A stretch of DNA of 7,568 bases. Source: Nitrospirota bacterium (GTDB lineage Bacteria > Nitrospirota > Nitrospiria > Nitrospirales > Nitrospiraceae). Shown here one piece after another: positions 1 through 6,088 of this stretch; the stretch's first letter is position 1, and the number at the start of each line of letters is the position of its first letter. The notes under the pieces were generated by a model. That model was given only the letters and a program-made list of their open reading frames with translations, was not told the origin of the DNA and did not search any database. The DNA is taken from the NCBI GenBank assembly GCA_016195505.1, contig JACPZN010000092.1:1-7568 (forward strand), written 5' to 3'. The translations under genes were made by a program, and so were the position numbers.

Positions 1-210
1 GAGGGCCATTGCGACGAGCGAGGGACCCTTGCGTACAACCTCGTCCTCGGGGAACGCCGTGCTCAATCGGTCAGGCGTTATCTCCAAGAATTGGGTGTTC
101 CGGCTTCACAGATTCAGATCACAAGTTACGGGAAGGAGCGGCCGTTCTGCAGGGAGCACAGGGAAGCCTGCTGGCAGCAAAATCGACGCGGCCACTTTGT
201 GGCGCAGTAA
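1..210 (+). CDS. pal: Peptidoglycan-associated lipoprotein Pal, C-terminal part (partial, 5' end outside window)
   Basis: Reading frame 1 is open from the first base to a TAA at 208-210 and gives 69 residues of an OmpA-like peptidoglycan-binding domain. Visible motifs are G-H-C-D-E-R-G-T at residues 2-9, the Y-N-L-x-L-G-E-R-R-A block after it, S-Y-G-K-E-R-P in the middle, and C-W-x-x-N-R-R near the end. These are the typical Pal motifs; the Asp and Arg of DERGT correspond to the residues that hold diaminopimelate of peptidoglycan. Pal is anchored in the outer membrane and works with the Tol system in envelope integrity and division. Cys replaces the Thr/Ala seen in many Pal proteins before DERGT. 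The lipoprotein signal and N-terminal half lie upstream of the window. The stop codon overlaps the ribosome binding site of the next gene, so the two are probably cotranscribed. Confidence 0.93.
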   Translation, partial: EGHCDERGTLAYNLVLGERRAQSVRRYLQELGVPASQIQITSYGKERPFCREHREACWQQNRRGHFVAQ

Positions 211-215
211 GGAGG
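209..215 (+). promoter_or_regulatory. Shine-Dalgarno fixing the GTG start at 221
   Basis: AAGGAGG lies 5 bases before GTG 221-223 and overlaps the TAA stop of pal at 208-210. It is the reason to begin the downstream lipoprotein at 221 instead of at the earlier in-frame ATG at 29, which lies inside pal. The arrangement suggests translational coupling between pal and the lipoprotein gene. Confidence 0.85.
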
Positions 216-220
216 GCTTG

Positions 221-859
221 GTGAAGATTCGACTGACCGTGCTGGTGTGGAGCATCATTTGGCTCGTTGTAAACGGTTGTGCGGGAAAAGGCGAAGTCAT
301 TGCCGTCGATATTCCGATCAAGCAGGTTTCCGCGGGAGCGTTGAGCCCTCGAGCTGCAGGGCTGCGCGTGGCCGTGGAACCATTCGATGACTCACGACCG
401 CAGAAGGCTCGGTTGGGAGTTCGATCTCATCTGTGGGGCGGGGAAAGTTACTTCGAGGTCCCGGATGGTTCGTCCAGTGAGGCCGCCAGACAGGCGCTCG
501 TACAGTTCCTCAACAGCAAGGGCTGGAACGCACACATGGTGAGGCCAGGCCAAAGTTTACAGGCCGCTGATCTCACGATTTCAGGGCATGTCCTGGCACT
601 GTCGGTGGATGCCAAGAGCCTCGTCGGGTCGACCAAACTCATGACCGCGAGCAAGATGGTGATCCGCGCGGTCAATCATGCGGACGACAGCGTCGTCCGG
701 ATGACGCTCAATGGTGCCGGGTCAGACAGCGTATTCTGGTTCGAACCGGAGGATGCGCAGCTGCTGGTCAACGAGATCCTCAACGACAGTTTCAATCGAT
801 TGCTGCAAAACACCAGGGTTGAGGGCAAGGTACTCCGGCTCCGCGAACAAGCCGGATAG
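221..859 (+). CDS. Outer-membrane-type lipoprotein, YajG-like
   Basis: A 212-residue protein starting at GTG 221, chosen for the near-perfect AAGGAGG before it and because a lipoprotein signal then begins at residue 1. The signal is a short basic start (K-I-R), a hydrophobic stretch over residues 5-17 and a Cys at residue 20 preceded by V-N-G. This is an acceptable, slightly atypical lipobox because of the Asn at -2. The mature part has a V-A-V-E-P-F-D-D-S-R segment near residue 50 and later alternates beta-like stretches. It ends in a helix with V-N-E-I-L-N-D-S-F-N-R-L-L, a pattern I associate with YajG-type and ABC-transport-auxiliary lipoproteins. I am sure of the lipoprotein call and less sure of the family. 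It directly follows pal with its RBS inside the pal stop, so a cell-envelope role is likely. No enzymatic motif is visible. Confidence 0.82.
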   Translation: MKIRLTVLVWSIIWLVVNGCAGKGEVIAVDIPIKQVSAGALSPRAAGLRVAVEPFDDSRPQKARLGVRSHLWGGESYFEVPDGSSSEAARQALVQFLNSKGWNAHMVRPGQSLQAADLTISGHVLALSVDAKSLVGSTKLMTASKMVIRAVNHADDSVVRMTLNGAGSDSVFWFEPEDAQLLVNEILNDSFNRLLQNTRVEGKVLRLREQAG

Positions 860-877
860 GCTCACCCACCACCACAT

Positions 878-883
878 AGGAGG
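878..883 (+). promoter_or_regulatory. Shine-Dalgarno of the lysine-rich microgene
   Basis: AGGAGG lies 8 bases upstream of ATG 892-894. It is one of the strongest ribosome binding sites in the window, and it is the main evidence that the very short reading frame after it is translated. Confidence 0.7.
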
Positions 884-891
884 CAGATGAC

Positions 892-966
892 ATGGCAATG
901 AAACGCAAAGTGACCGTGAAGAAGTCCAAGAAGAAGAAAGCGGCCGGGAAAAAGAGGAAAAAGTAG
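892..966 (+). CDS. 24-residue lysine-rich basic microprotein
   Basis: ATG 892 to TAG 964-966 encodes 24 residues, of which 12 are Lys and 2 are Arg. There are no acidic or aromatic residues. It begins M-A-M-K-R-K, contains an S-K-K-K-K run in the middle and ends K-K-R-K-K. A consensus AGGAGG lies 8 bases upstream. The composition recalls the tails of bacterial histone H1-like proteins and very small basic ribosome-associated proteins such as bTHX, so binding to DNA or RNA is the natural guess, but I recognise no family. It sits between the lipoprotein gene (32 bases upstream) and the 92-residue gene (21 bases downstream) and may share their transcript. The reading frame is short enough that the evidence rests mainly on the ribosome binding site and the strongly biased composition. 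Confidence 0.6.
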   Translation: MAMKRKVTVKKSKKKKAAGKKRKK

Positions 967-987
967 CCTCCGAGAGAACATGTCCAC

Positions 988-1266
988 ATGTCAGAACATG
1001 CCGATATAGTGGTCGTCCACTACCCCAGAGGTGTCACGGCGCTCGTCTGGTTCGATCTCGTCACCGGCGCACTTGCGACAAGTCATGCTGGATTGCGAGA
1101 TACATTGCGCCGAGGCGTGAGGGACTGGGAAGGACACATCGTATGTTCACACGACGGACACAGGTTTCTGTCCGCCGTGTATGACCACTTCTTCTTGAGC
1201 GGGTATCCCGTGTACTGGCTCAGCGTCTCCGGCCTCAAGGAAGTGCGAACGACCTATCGTGTTTAG
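988..1266 (+). CDS. Hypothetical protein, 92 residues
   Basis: I do not recognise this protein. It is soluble-looking, with no signal peptide or membrane segment. It starts M-S-E-H-A-D followed by a beta-like I-V-V-V-H-Y. It has one Cys (in I-V-C-S-H-D-G-H) and a C-terminal half rich in aromatic residues (Y-D-H-F-F-L-S-G-Y-P-V-Y-W-L). With a single Cys it cannot be the two-cluster ferredoxin (delta) subunit expected beside an OFOR. ATG 988 is the first usable in-frame start; the only ribosome binding site candidate is a weak GAGAG at 972-976. It is 17 bases ahead of the OFOR-like gene and probably shares its transcript, so a link to that complex is possible but rests only on position. Confidence 0.72.
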   Translation: MSEHADIVVVHYPRGVTALVWFDLVTGALATSHAGLRDTLRRGVRDWEGHIVCSHDGHRFLSAVYDHFFLSGYPVYWLSVSGLKEVRTTYRV

Positions 1267-1283
1267 GTCTGAAATCGAGTGAT

Positions 1284-2636
1284 ATGGCTCCACTGACAGC
1301 CTGGCTACCGGCTCGCCCCAATCAAGACTTCGATCTCATCATCAAGATTGTCGGCCCTGCTGCATTCGGGCTCATGAAAGACTGGACACCGATCGCCCAA
1401 TCGCTGATCCAACAAGGGTTCTCGGTCATGGCGCAGAGAGGGCGGCTCAACGGTGAGCTCGGTGACGTTGTCCTTGGTATTCGTGTCGCTACCCGGCCAT
1501 TCTATTCGATGGGACAAGGGTGCGACGTGCTCGTCCATCTCGGGGGCAATGTTCCAGAGTTCTGCCGCTTCAATCTTCAGCCAGGAAGCGTGCTTCTCTG
1601 GGAGCCCCCACAAGAGCAACAGTTATATCCGATCTTACCTGAAGGGATAATTGCCTATCCGATTCCGCTAAGCGACCTATGCCTTCAGCATGGGGAGGGA
1701 CTTCCGGGCAAAGGGTTCGCCGCTCTAGGCGTGTTGCTACAGTTACTGGGCGTTCCTGATGAGTCGCTCCGTCACTATGCTCCTTTGCTCTCGGCTCCCC
1801 ACTCGTTCGCTGGAGGGGTCGCGTTCGCCAGCCATGACATCGACAAGCGCGATGCTTATTCTCTTCCCCTCTCCGCAATGGAGGAACGGAGCGCAATGAT
1901 GCTGACACCCGAGCAGGCCATCTTATTGGGGTACGCCGTGAGTTCTTGCGAATGCGGGACGGCTTGCGATGCGGAACTGATCGTTTCTCCTGTCCAATGG
2001 ACTGCGAAACATCTGGGCATTGCCGGGTCAATGACGTCTGTGTTGGAGAGCGACAGACACCCAGGGGTGCAGGCCTATCGAGGTTCACAGGGTAAAGTGC
2101 TGGCGCTGCTGAGAGGGAACGATTCAGCGATTGCCTCTTGTCTCAACGGCCTCAAGGCTCCGAGGATCTTCGTGGCCGCCGACATTCCCGATGCCTTCAA
2201 CCTGGTTATTGCGGGGCACGATCTTATTCGCAGCGGACTGAGCGATGGCGTCGGAATCTTGATCGAGGAAACCATCGCGTGCCGCATGCAAAGCCTCGAC
2301 GTTCGCGCTTTGGTCGACACAATCCGGCGCATTGGGTTTGTGGCCTGGGGGGCGGCGCAGGGCGTGGTGCGAGATGCCGTGGCGCTCTGCCGGAGTTTCG
2401 GGCTTCGGGTAGCAGCACTCTACCCAAAACGTATCGTGCCGTTTTCGAATGAGGACATGGAGTCGTTCGCGAAGACCGTCGGTCACGTCGTCCTCGTCGA
2501 GTCGGGTCATACCCAGGGCTATTGGGACCGGTTGCGCACGGGATTTTCGTTTAAGCCTCTGGTGGTGACCCCGCAGCCGGGTCAATCGCTCACGCCGATG
2601 GATATTTTTCTTCGCGAAGGATTGGGCGCCGTATGA
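1284..2636 (+). CDS. 2-oxoacid:ferredoxin oxidoreductase gamma/alpha-like protein, divergent and short
   Basis: The 450 residues follow the order of a fused gamma-alpha OFOR subunit (KorA/PorA type). Residues 17-175 match the gamma fold, including D-V-L-V-H-L-G-G (81-88) and a late A-L-G-V-L-L-Q-L-L-G-V-P segment (147-158). Residues 207-330 resemble the thiamine-pyrimidine domain, starting T-P-E-Q-A-I-L-L-G-Y. Residues 350-445 match alpha domain II, with V-R-D-A-V, L-Y-P-K-R-I-V-P-F and V-V-L-V-E-S-G-H-T-Q-G-Y. OFORs interconvert a 2-oxoacid and an acyl-CoA with ferredoxin, and in reductive-TCA organisms they fix CO2. Key motifs are absent. The gamma glycine motif reads G-P-A-A-F-G, the Y-P-I-T-P-S-T of the pyrimidine domain reads L-I-V-S-P-V-Q-W, and the QAEDEIA and ATSGPG stretches are missing. 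Usual fused subunits have about 560-600 residues. It may be a structural or regulatory paralogue. The start at ATG 1284 has only a weak GAG nearby; the next gene is the epsilon-like subunit. Confidence 0.75.
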   Translation: MAPLTAWLPARPNQDFDLIIKIVGPAAFGLMKDWTPIAQSLIQQGFSVMAQRGRLNGELGDVVLGIRVATRPFYSMGQGCDVLVHLGGNVPEFCRFNLQPGSVLLWEPPQEQQLYPILPEGIIAYPIPLSDLCLQHGEGLPGKGFAALGVLLQLLGVPDESLRHYAPLLSAPHSFAGGVAFASHDIDKRDAYSLPLSAMEERSAMMLTPEQAILLGYAVSSCECGTACDAELIVSPVQWTAKHLGIAGSMTSVLESDRHPGVQAYRGSQGKVLALLRGNDSAIASCLNGLKAPRIFVAADIPDAFNLVIAGHDLIRSGLSDGVGILIEETIACRMQSLDVRALVDTIRRIGFVAWGAAQGVVRDAVALCRSFGLRVAALYPKRIVPFSNEDMESFAKTVGHVVLVESGHTQGYWDRLRTGFSFKPLVVTPQPGQSLTPMDIFLREGLGAV

Positions 2637-2661
2637 AACATCCCAGAAAGGAGTTGTCGGA

Positions 2662-3240
2662 ATGAAGCCGTACGAAATGACGATTGGGCCCGAAGGGTAT
2701 CTCCCCCCATCCGTATCCGATCGGGGGGTAGTCGGGCCGTCCAAAGGCGAGGGACTCGTGATGGGCAAACGGGTGCCTGAACAACAGGCCATCGACGAGG
2801 CGGCGCGTCGACTACTTGAGGCCAAAAACCCGACGATCTTTCCCGGGCCATTGGTCCTCTGGGCTTGGAATGAGCGAGCAGTCCGTGAGTCCAAGGTCGT
2901 CAAGGCCTTGGCGGAGGCCGTTTCTGCAAAGCTCATCCCCATGCCCGACTATCGCCCGAAGTATCCGAAGATTGTGGCAGAGAAGGAGATCAACCCGAAC
3001 CATCCGAATTTGACCATCTGGAAAAACAAGATCGATGTCTGTCTCTTCGTTGGTGTCCACTGCCATCAATCCAACATCGCGCTGAAGATCATTCGTGGCG
3101 GTACAGACTGTTTCACCATCGCGCTCTGCACCTTCAGCGGGGACGATGAAGCCCACATCACGATCAGGGACTTGACCGCCGACACGATTCAGCGCATCGT
3201 GAATTCGGTGCACAGGCAGAAACGGACAAGGCCATCGTGA
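2662..3240 (+). CDS. OFOR epsilon subunit-like / CO dehydrogenase beta-subunit (CdhB) family protein
   Basis: A 192-residue soluble protein with a good AAAGGAG (2647-2653) 8 bases before ATG 2662. Central motifs are F-P-G-P-L-V-L-W-A-W-N (around residues 60-70), L-I-P-M-P-D-Y-R-P-K-Y-P and N-H-P-N-L-T-I-W-K-N-K-I-D-V-C-L-F-V-G-V-H-C-H-Q-S-N. It ends with a V-H-R-Q-K-R basic tail. This looks like the DHS-like NAD/FAD-binding fold of the CdhB family. As I recall, that family appears in Nitrospira and Aquificales as the fifth (epsilon) OFOR subunit, PorE/ForE. Its exact function there is not settled. Only 25 bases separate it from the alpha/gamma-like gene, so the two are almost certainly one operon. 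It has three Cys but no iron-sulfur spacing pattern. I am fairly confident of the family and less so of its role in a working enzyme, because no beta subunit is in view. Confidence 0.72.
   Translation: MKPYEMTIGPEGYLPPSVSDRGVVGPSKGEGLVMGKRVPEQQAIDEAARRLLEAKNPTIFPGPLVLWAWNERAVRESKVVKALAEAVSAKLIPMPDYRPKYPKIVAEKEINPNHPNLTIWKNKIDVCLFVGVHCHQSNIALKIIRGGTDCFTIALCTFSGDDEAHITIRDLTADTIQRIVNSVHRQKRTRPS
2687..2738 (+). repeat. Two-part inverted repeat in the 5' coding region of the epsilon-like gene
   Basis: GGCCCG (2687-2692) pairs with CGGGCC (2733-2738). Inside it, CCCCCC (2703-2708) pairs with GGGGGG (2723-2728), and the inner stem can be extended by ATC/GAT with one bulged base. The structure starts about 25 bases after the ATG at 2662, inside codons 9-26. 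There is no T-run after it, so it is not an intrinsic terminator. It could slow ribosomes or mark mRNA processing, or be chance in GC-rich coding DNA. Confidence 0.4.
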
Positions 3241-3275
3241 GCCGGCGAGACTGCAGGCCTGACCAACTATTTTTC

Positions 3276-3282
3276 TAAGGAG
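3276..3282 (+). promoter_or_regulatory. Shine-Dalgarno of the cupredoxin-like gene
   Basis: TAAGGAG lies 6 bases before GTG 3289 and 9 bases before ATG 3292. Both starts are in frame and differ by one residue. ATG 3292 is preferred on codon choice, but the spacing does not decide between them. Confidence 0.7.
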
Positions 3283-3291
3283 AGAACCGTG

Positions 3292-4221
3292 ATGCGCTAC
3301 GTCATAACCGCACTCATCGTCATCCTGACCGGGGTCGCCTCACCCGTCTGGTCCTATGAAGAAATCTCCGTGAGCGACGGGGGAACCCTCACGGGTAGGG
3401 TCACCCTCGAAGGCCAAGTCCCCAAGCCGAAAGGGTACAACCTGACGACCTTGCCGGACCAATATTACTGCGGGCGCATATCTGATGGGCAAGGCTGGCG
3501 CATCCTGCAACCGTTCAACGTCGGACGGACGGGCGAGTTTCGAGACGTGGTGGTCTATCTAGAGGGGATCGACAGGGGCAAACCCTTCGGTGAGGGGGCG
3601 ATCCCGCAGATCGAAGCGAAAGACTGCCTCTTCGTCCCGTTCACCACCGTCGTGCGGGAGGATCAATCGGTGACGGTGGTCAACATGGATCCCGTCATGC
3701 ACGACATTCAGGCCTACGAAACCTCGCATTTGGGCCCGCGCGTGCTGTTCAACGTGCCGCTGCCGATGAACCCGCAGCACCCGCGCAACCTCAAAGAACG
3801 CAGCGACGCCGCGCTGTACCACAAACACATGGCAGGCGCGCCGATGAAGCAATTGGTCAATCTCAGCAAGGGCCGCCGGATCTTCGCCATGCAATGCGGC
3901 TTCCACGCCTACATGGAGAGCTGGGGCCTGGCCGTCACCAATCCGTATTTTGCCAAGACGGACGAGCAGGGCCGGTTCACCCTGACCGATGTGCCACCGG
4001 GCACTTACAAGCTGGTCGTCTGGCATCCCTATGTCCGAAGCGCGATCGAGCAGACCGTCACCATTGGCCCGAAGGGGACCGTGGAGGCCAATATCGTGGT
4101 TCCGGCCCCGGTGGGGCGGCTCTACGCCAATGAAGTGTTGGACCATGCGTACATTCGCTACAACGTGACGGAGGAAACAAAGAAAGAAATCGATCCGATG
4201 ATCAAGAAGCAGGATCACTGA
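3292..4221 (+). CDS. Exported cupredoxin-like protein with carboxypeptidase-regulatory-like domain
   Basis: A 309-residue protein from ATG 3292 (310 if GTG 3289 is used). Residues 1-21 are a signal peptide: a basic start, a hydrophobic core, and probable cleavage after V-W-S. An N-terminal beta segment (G-G-T-L-T-G-R-V-T-L-E-G) is followed by a cupredoxin-like part with V-N-M-D-P-V-M-H-D-I-Q, giving His137. Further on, M-Q-C-G-F-H-A-Y-M supplies Cys202, His205 and Met208. This His plus C-x2-H-x2-M arrangement resembles blue-copper ligation. Residues 216-275 form a carboxypeptidase-regulatory-like beta sandwich (T-D-E-Q-G-R-F-T-L, V-P-P-G-T-Y-K-L-V-V-W-H-P). Periplasmic electron transfer or copper binding is the likely role. 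It lies 51 bases after the epsilon-like gene with its own strong RBS, ahead of the hyf genes. I know no specific partner. An extra Cys pair (Cys60, Cys112) could form a disulfide. Confidence 0.83.
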   Translation: MRYVITALIVILTGVASPVWSYEEISVSDGGTLTGRVTLEGQVPKPKGYNLTTLPDQYYCGRISDGQGWRILQPFNVGRTGEFRDVVVYLEGIDRGKPFGEGAIPQIEAKDCLFVPFTTVVREDQSVTVVNMDPVMHDIQAYETSHLGPRVLFNVPLPMNPQHPRNLKERSDAALYHKHMAGAPMKQLVNLSKGRRIFAMQCGFHAYMESWGLAVTNPYFAKTDEQGRFTLTDVPPGTYKLVVWHPYVRSAIEQTVTIGPKGTVEANIVVPAPVGRLYANEVLDHAYIRYNVTEETKKEIDPMIKKQDH

Positions 4222-4321
4222 ACAAGGAGTGGCAAGAGGGCGAAGCACCCAGCACCATGACGCGCACAGCCAGATCGTCCCAACGTTGATTCGTCAGGAG
4301 CGGTAACCCGATCGAGAGCAC

Positions 4322-4384
4322 ATGTTGAATCTGTTCCTTCTGCTTCTCGCGGGTTATATAGCCGGACTGCTTCTCCCTCTGTGA
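4322..4384 (+). pseudogene. hyfB: Detached N-terminal codons of hyfB, ended by an in-frame TGA
   Basis: ATG 4322 opens 20 codons for a very hydrophobic segment (M-L-N-L-F-L-L-L-L-A-G-Y..., ending L-L-L-P-L). They stop at TGA 4382-4384 and continue in the same frame as F-P-A-K-P-R-I-Q-N-I-L-A-H straight into the main hyfB frame at 4424. HyfB/NuoL-type proteins begin with just such a first membrane helix followed by a short basic loop, so the TGA falls in the TM1-TM2 loop of one original gene. An in-frame TAA at 4304-4306 rules out a more upstream start. The ribosome binding site is poor (GAG at 4314-4316). One base change from a sense codon such as CGA, TGG or TGC explains it, as would a base-calling error. 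Confidence 0.72.
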
Positions 4385-4423
4385 TTTCCCGCCAAGCCAC
4401 GAATACAAAACATCCTCGCTCAT

Positions 4424-6085
4424 GTGTCCGCCGGGCTGGCCAGTGGAGCGGGCATCTTGCTTGGAGTCACCGGCCTCCTTGCGTCGGAGCCCTGGACGGT
4501 TTCAGCGCAATCCACAATTCCTTTTTTGAGCTTCGCCATCCGACTCGATTCCTTGGCGTCGTTCTTCGTGCTGACGATCTCCTTGGCGGGTCTGGCTACA
4601 TCCATCTTTGCTCTGGGCTACGTGACCGAGTTCTATGGCCGGGTTTCCCTCGGTACACTCGGGTCCCTCTTCAACGGCTTTCTGCTCTCCATGGCGCTCG
4701 TCGTCCTTGCCGACAACGGATTCTTCTTTTTGATTGTCTGGGAACTCATGTCGCTGCTGTCCTATTTCCTCGTGGTAGCCGAGCATGAGAAGGCCGATGT
4801 CCGCTACGCCGGTTTCTTCTATCTGGTCATGACCCACGTAGGCACGGCCTTCATCATCCTGGCCTTCTTGATCTCCTGGTGGTGGGGCTTCGTGGTGCTG
4901 CTCGTCGGAGCAACATCGGCATTACTGGGCGTGATGTATGCGTTGATGGAGCACGACCTCAAGAGGCTCCTCGCGTTTCACAGCGTGGAAAACATCGGCA
5001 TCATTCTGTTGGGCATCGGGGCCGGTATGATCTTTCAGTCCTACGGGCTGAAGGAACTCGCCGCCCTCGGCCTGCTGGCAGGGCTCTACCATACGATCAA
5101 TCACGCGATGTTCAAGGCCCTGCTGTTCTTAGGTGCTGGATCGCTGCTCTATGCGACTCATACGCGTAATATGGAGGAATACGGCGGCTTGCTGCGGCGC
5201 ATGCCTTGGACCGGAGTCTTCTTTTTGATCGGGGCCGTGTCGATTTCCGCTCTACCTCCCACCAATGGATTTGTGAGCGAGTGGCTGGTCTTCCAAAGCC
5301 TCTTTCTCAGTTTTCAACTTCCGACTGTGTTTCTGAAACTGATGCTTCCGATCGCAGCGGCTATCTTGGCCCTGACCAGCGTGCTGGCCCTGGCCTGCTT
5401 CGCAAAAGCGTTCGGGATTTCCTTTCTCGCACTGCCACGTAGCGCGCATGCACGCCACGCCGAAGAGGTTCCAGTTCCGATGCGCATCGGAATGGCCCTG
5501 CTGGCCCTTGTCTGTGTTGCGTTGGGCGTCGCACCGATGGTGATGGTGCCGCTGTTGGACCGAGTTGCCGCACCCTTGGCGGGGATGTCGATCGAGAGCA
5601 AGGTGCTGGCGATGGATGGATGGGCTCTCGCGCCGGTGAATGTCGAGTTCTCAAGCCTCTCCACGCCAGCGTTGGCGCTGCTGCTGCTGGTGCTGTCGAT
5701 GCTTGGGTTGGGGCTCGTCGTGGCGTTCGGTGGCCGTGTGAAAAAACGCCGGTACAAGACCTGGGGCTGTGGGATCAACCTCACGCCCCGGATGGAATAC
5801 ACCGCAACCGGTTTCGTCCAGCCTATCAAACGAGTCTTCAGCACCATCTACCAGCCGACGGTCAAGCTCGAGACGGAGTTTCTCGAGGAGTCACGATACT
5901 TCGCGAAACGGCGACACTTCGAGTTTCACATTGAACCGATTTTTCAGAAGTATCTTTACGATCCCCTGGTCGCGTTCTTCACGACCATGGCTGACCGCCT
6001 GAGGGTGATCCAGGCGGGAAGCCTGCACCTGTACCTGACTTATATCTTTGTCACACTCATCGTCTTGCTGTTGCTCGCGGTGTAA
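4424..6085 (+). CDS. hyfB: Hydrogenase-4 component B-like antiporter subunit, internally deleted and without its first helix
   Basis: The 553 codons from GTG 4424 encode a multi-spanning NuoL/MrpA-type subunit, the ion-translocating part of Hyf, FHL and related complexes. Visible motifs are R-L-D-S-L-A-S-F-F (40-48), W-E-L-M-S-L-L-S-Y-F-L-V (106-117, with the conserved TM5 Glu107), D-L-K-R-L-L-A-F-H-S-V-E-N (178-190) and Y-H-T-I-N-H-A-M-F-K-A-L-L-F-L-G-A-G (222-239). The tail W-G-C-G...T-G-F-V-Q-P-I-K-R-V-F-S and the last helix are of the HyfB/HycC kind, not NuoL. Between I-I-L-A-F-L-I (144-150) and W-W-W-G-F-V-V-L-L-V-G-A-T-S-A-L-L-G-V the conserved core (K-A-G, H-x-W-L-P-x-A-H, M-S-G) is absent, about 85 residues compared with remembered E. 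coli HyfB (672 residues). GTG 4424 has no Shine-Dalgarno; the natural start is probably ATG 4322, cut off by a TGA. As written, the product should not pump normally. hyfC follows after 3 bases. Confidence 0.85.
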   Translation: MSAGLASGAGILLGVTGLLASEPWTVSAQSTIPFLSFAIRLDSLASFFVLTISLAGLATSIFALGYVTEFYGRVSLGTLGSLFNGFLLSMALVVLADNGFFFLIVWELMSLLSYFLVVAEHEKADVRYAGFFYLVMTHVGTAFIILAFLISWWWGFVVLLVGATSALLGVMYALMEHDLKRLLAFHSVENIGIILLGIGAGMIFQSYGLKELAALGLLAGLYHTINHAMFKALLFLGAGSLLYATHTRNMEEYGGLLRRMPWTGVFFLIGAVSISALPPTNGFVSEWLVFQSLFLSFQLPTVFLKLMLPIAAAILALTSVLALACFAKAFGISFLALPRSAHARHAEEVPVPMRIGMALLALVCVALGVAPMVMVPLLDRVAAPLAGMSIESKVLAMDGWALAPVNVEFSSLSTPALALLLLVLSMLGLGLVVAFGGRVKKRRYKTWGCGINLTPRMEYTATGFVQPIKRVFSTIYQPTVKLETEFLEESRYFAKRRHFEFHIEPIFQKYLYDPLVAFFTTMADRLRVIQAGSLHLYLTYIFVTLIVLLLLAV

Positions 6086-6088
6086 CCG

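Noticed and set aside
29..220. Longer N-terminus for the lipoprotein, starting at ATG 29
   Set aside because: It would lie in another frame over the clear Pal coding region and would bury the lipoprotein signal 64 residues inside the protein; GTG 221 with AAGGAGG is better.
978..991. Two ACATGT palindromes separated by CC, near the start of the 92-residue gene
   Set aside because: The half-sites are short and include the start codon itself; nothing further supports an operator.
2124..2942. 272-residue reverse-strand open frame across the two OFOR-like genes
   Set aside because: It spans the end of one real gene and the start of the next, has no recognisable motif and no convincing ribosome binding site.
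3251..3275. Possible terminator (CAGGCCTG palindrome followed by TTTTT)
   Set aside because: The palindrome leaves no loop, and the T-run is separated from it by several bases and is followed directly by a ribosome binding site.
4224..4229. AAGGAG directly after the cupredoxin-like stop codon
   Set aside because: No start codon at useful spacing follows it; the GTG at 4229 overlaps the motif and gives only 25 codons without recognisable content. It may be a relic.
3559..4248. 229-residue reverse-strand open frame opposite the cupredoxin-like gene
   Set aside because: It is a shadow of a GC-rich coding region: the + strand has a signal peptide, recognisable domains and a good ribosome binding site, while the reverse product shows no family motif.
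4382..4384. TGA read as selenocysteine
   Set aside because: HyfB-type proteins have no known selenocysteine in the TM1-TM2 loop and I see no convincing stem-loop directly downstream of the TGA.
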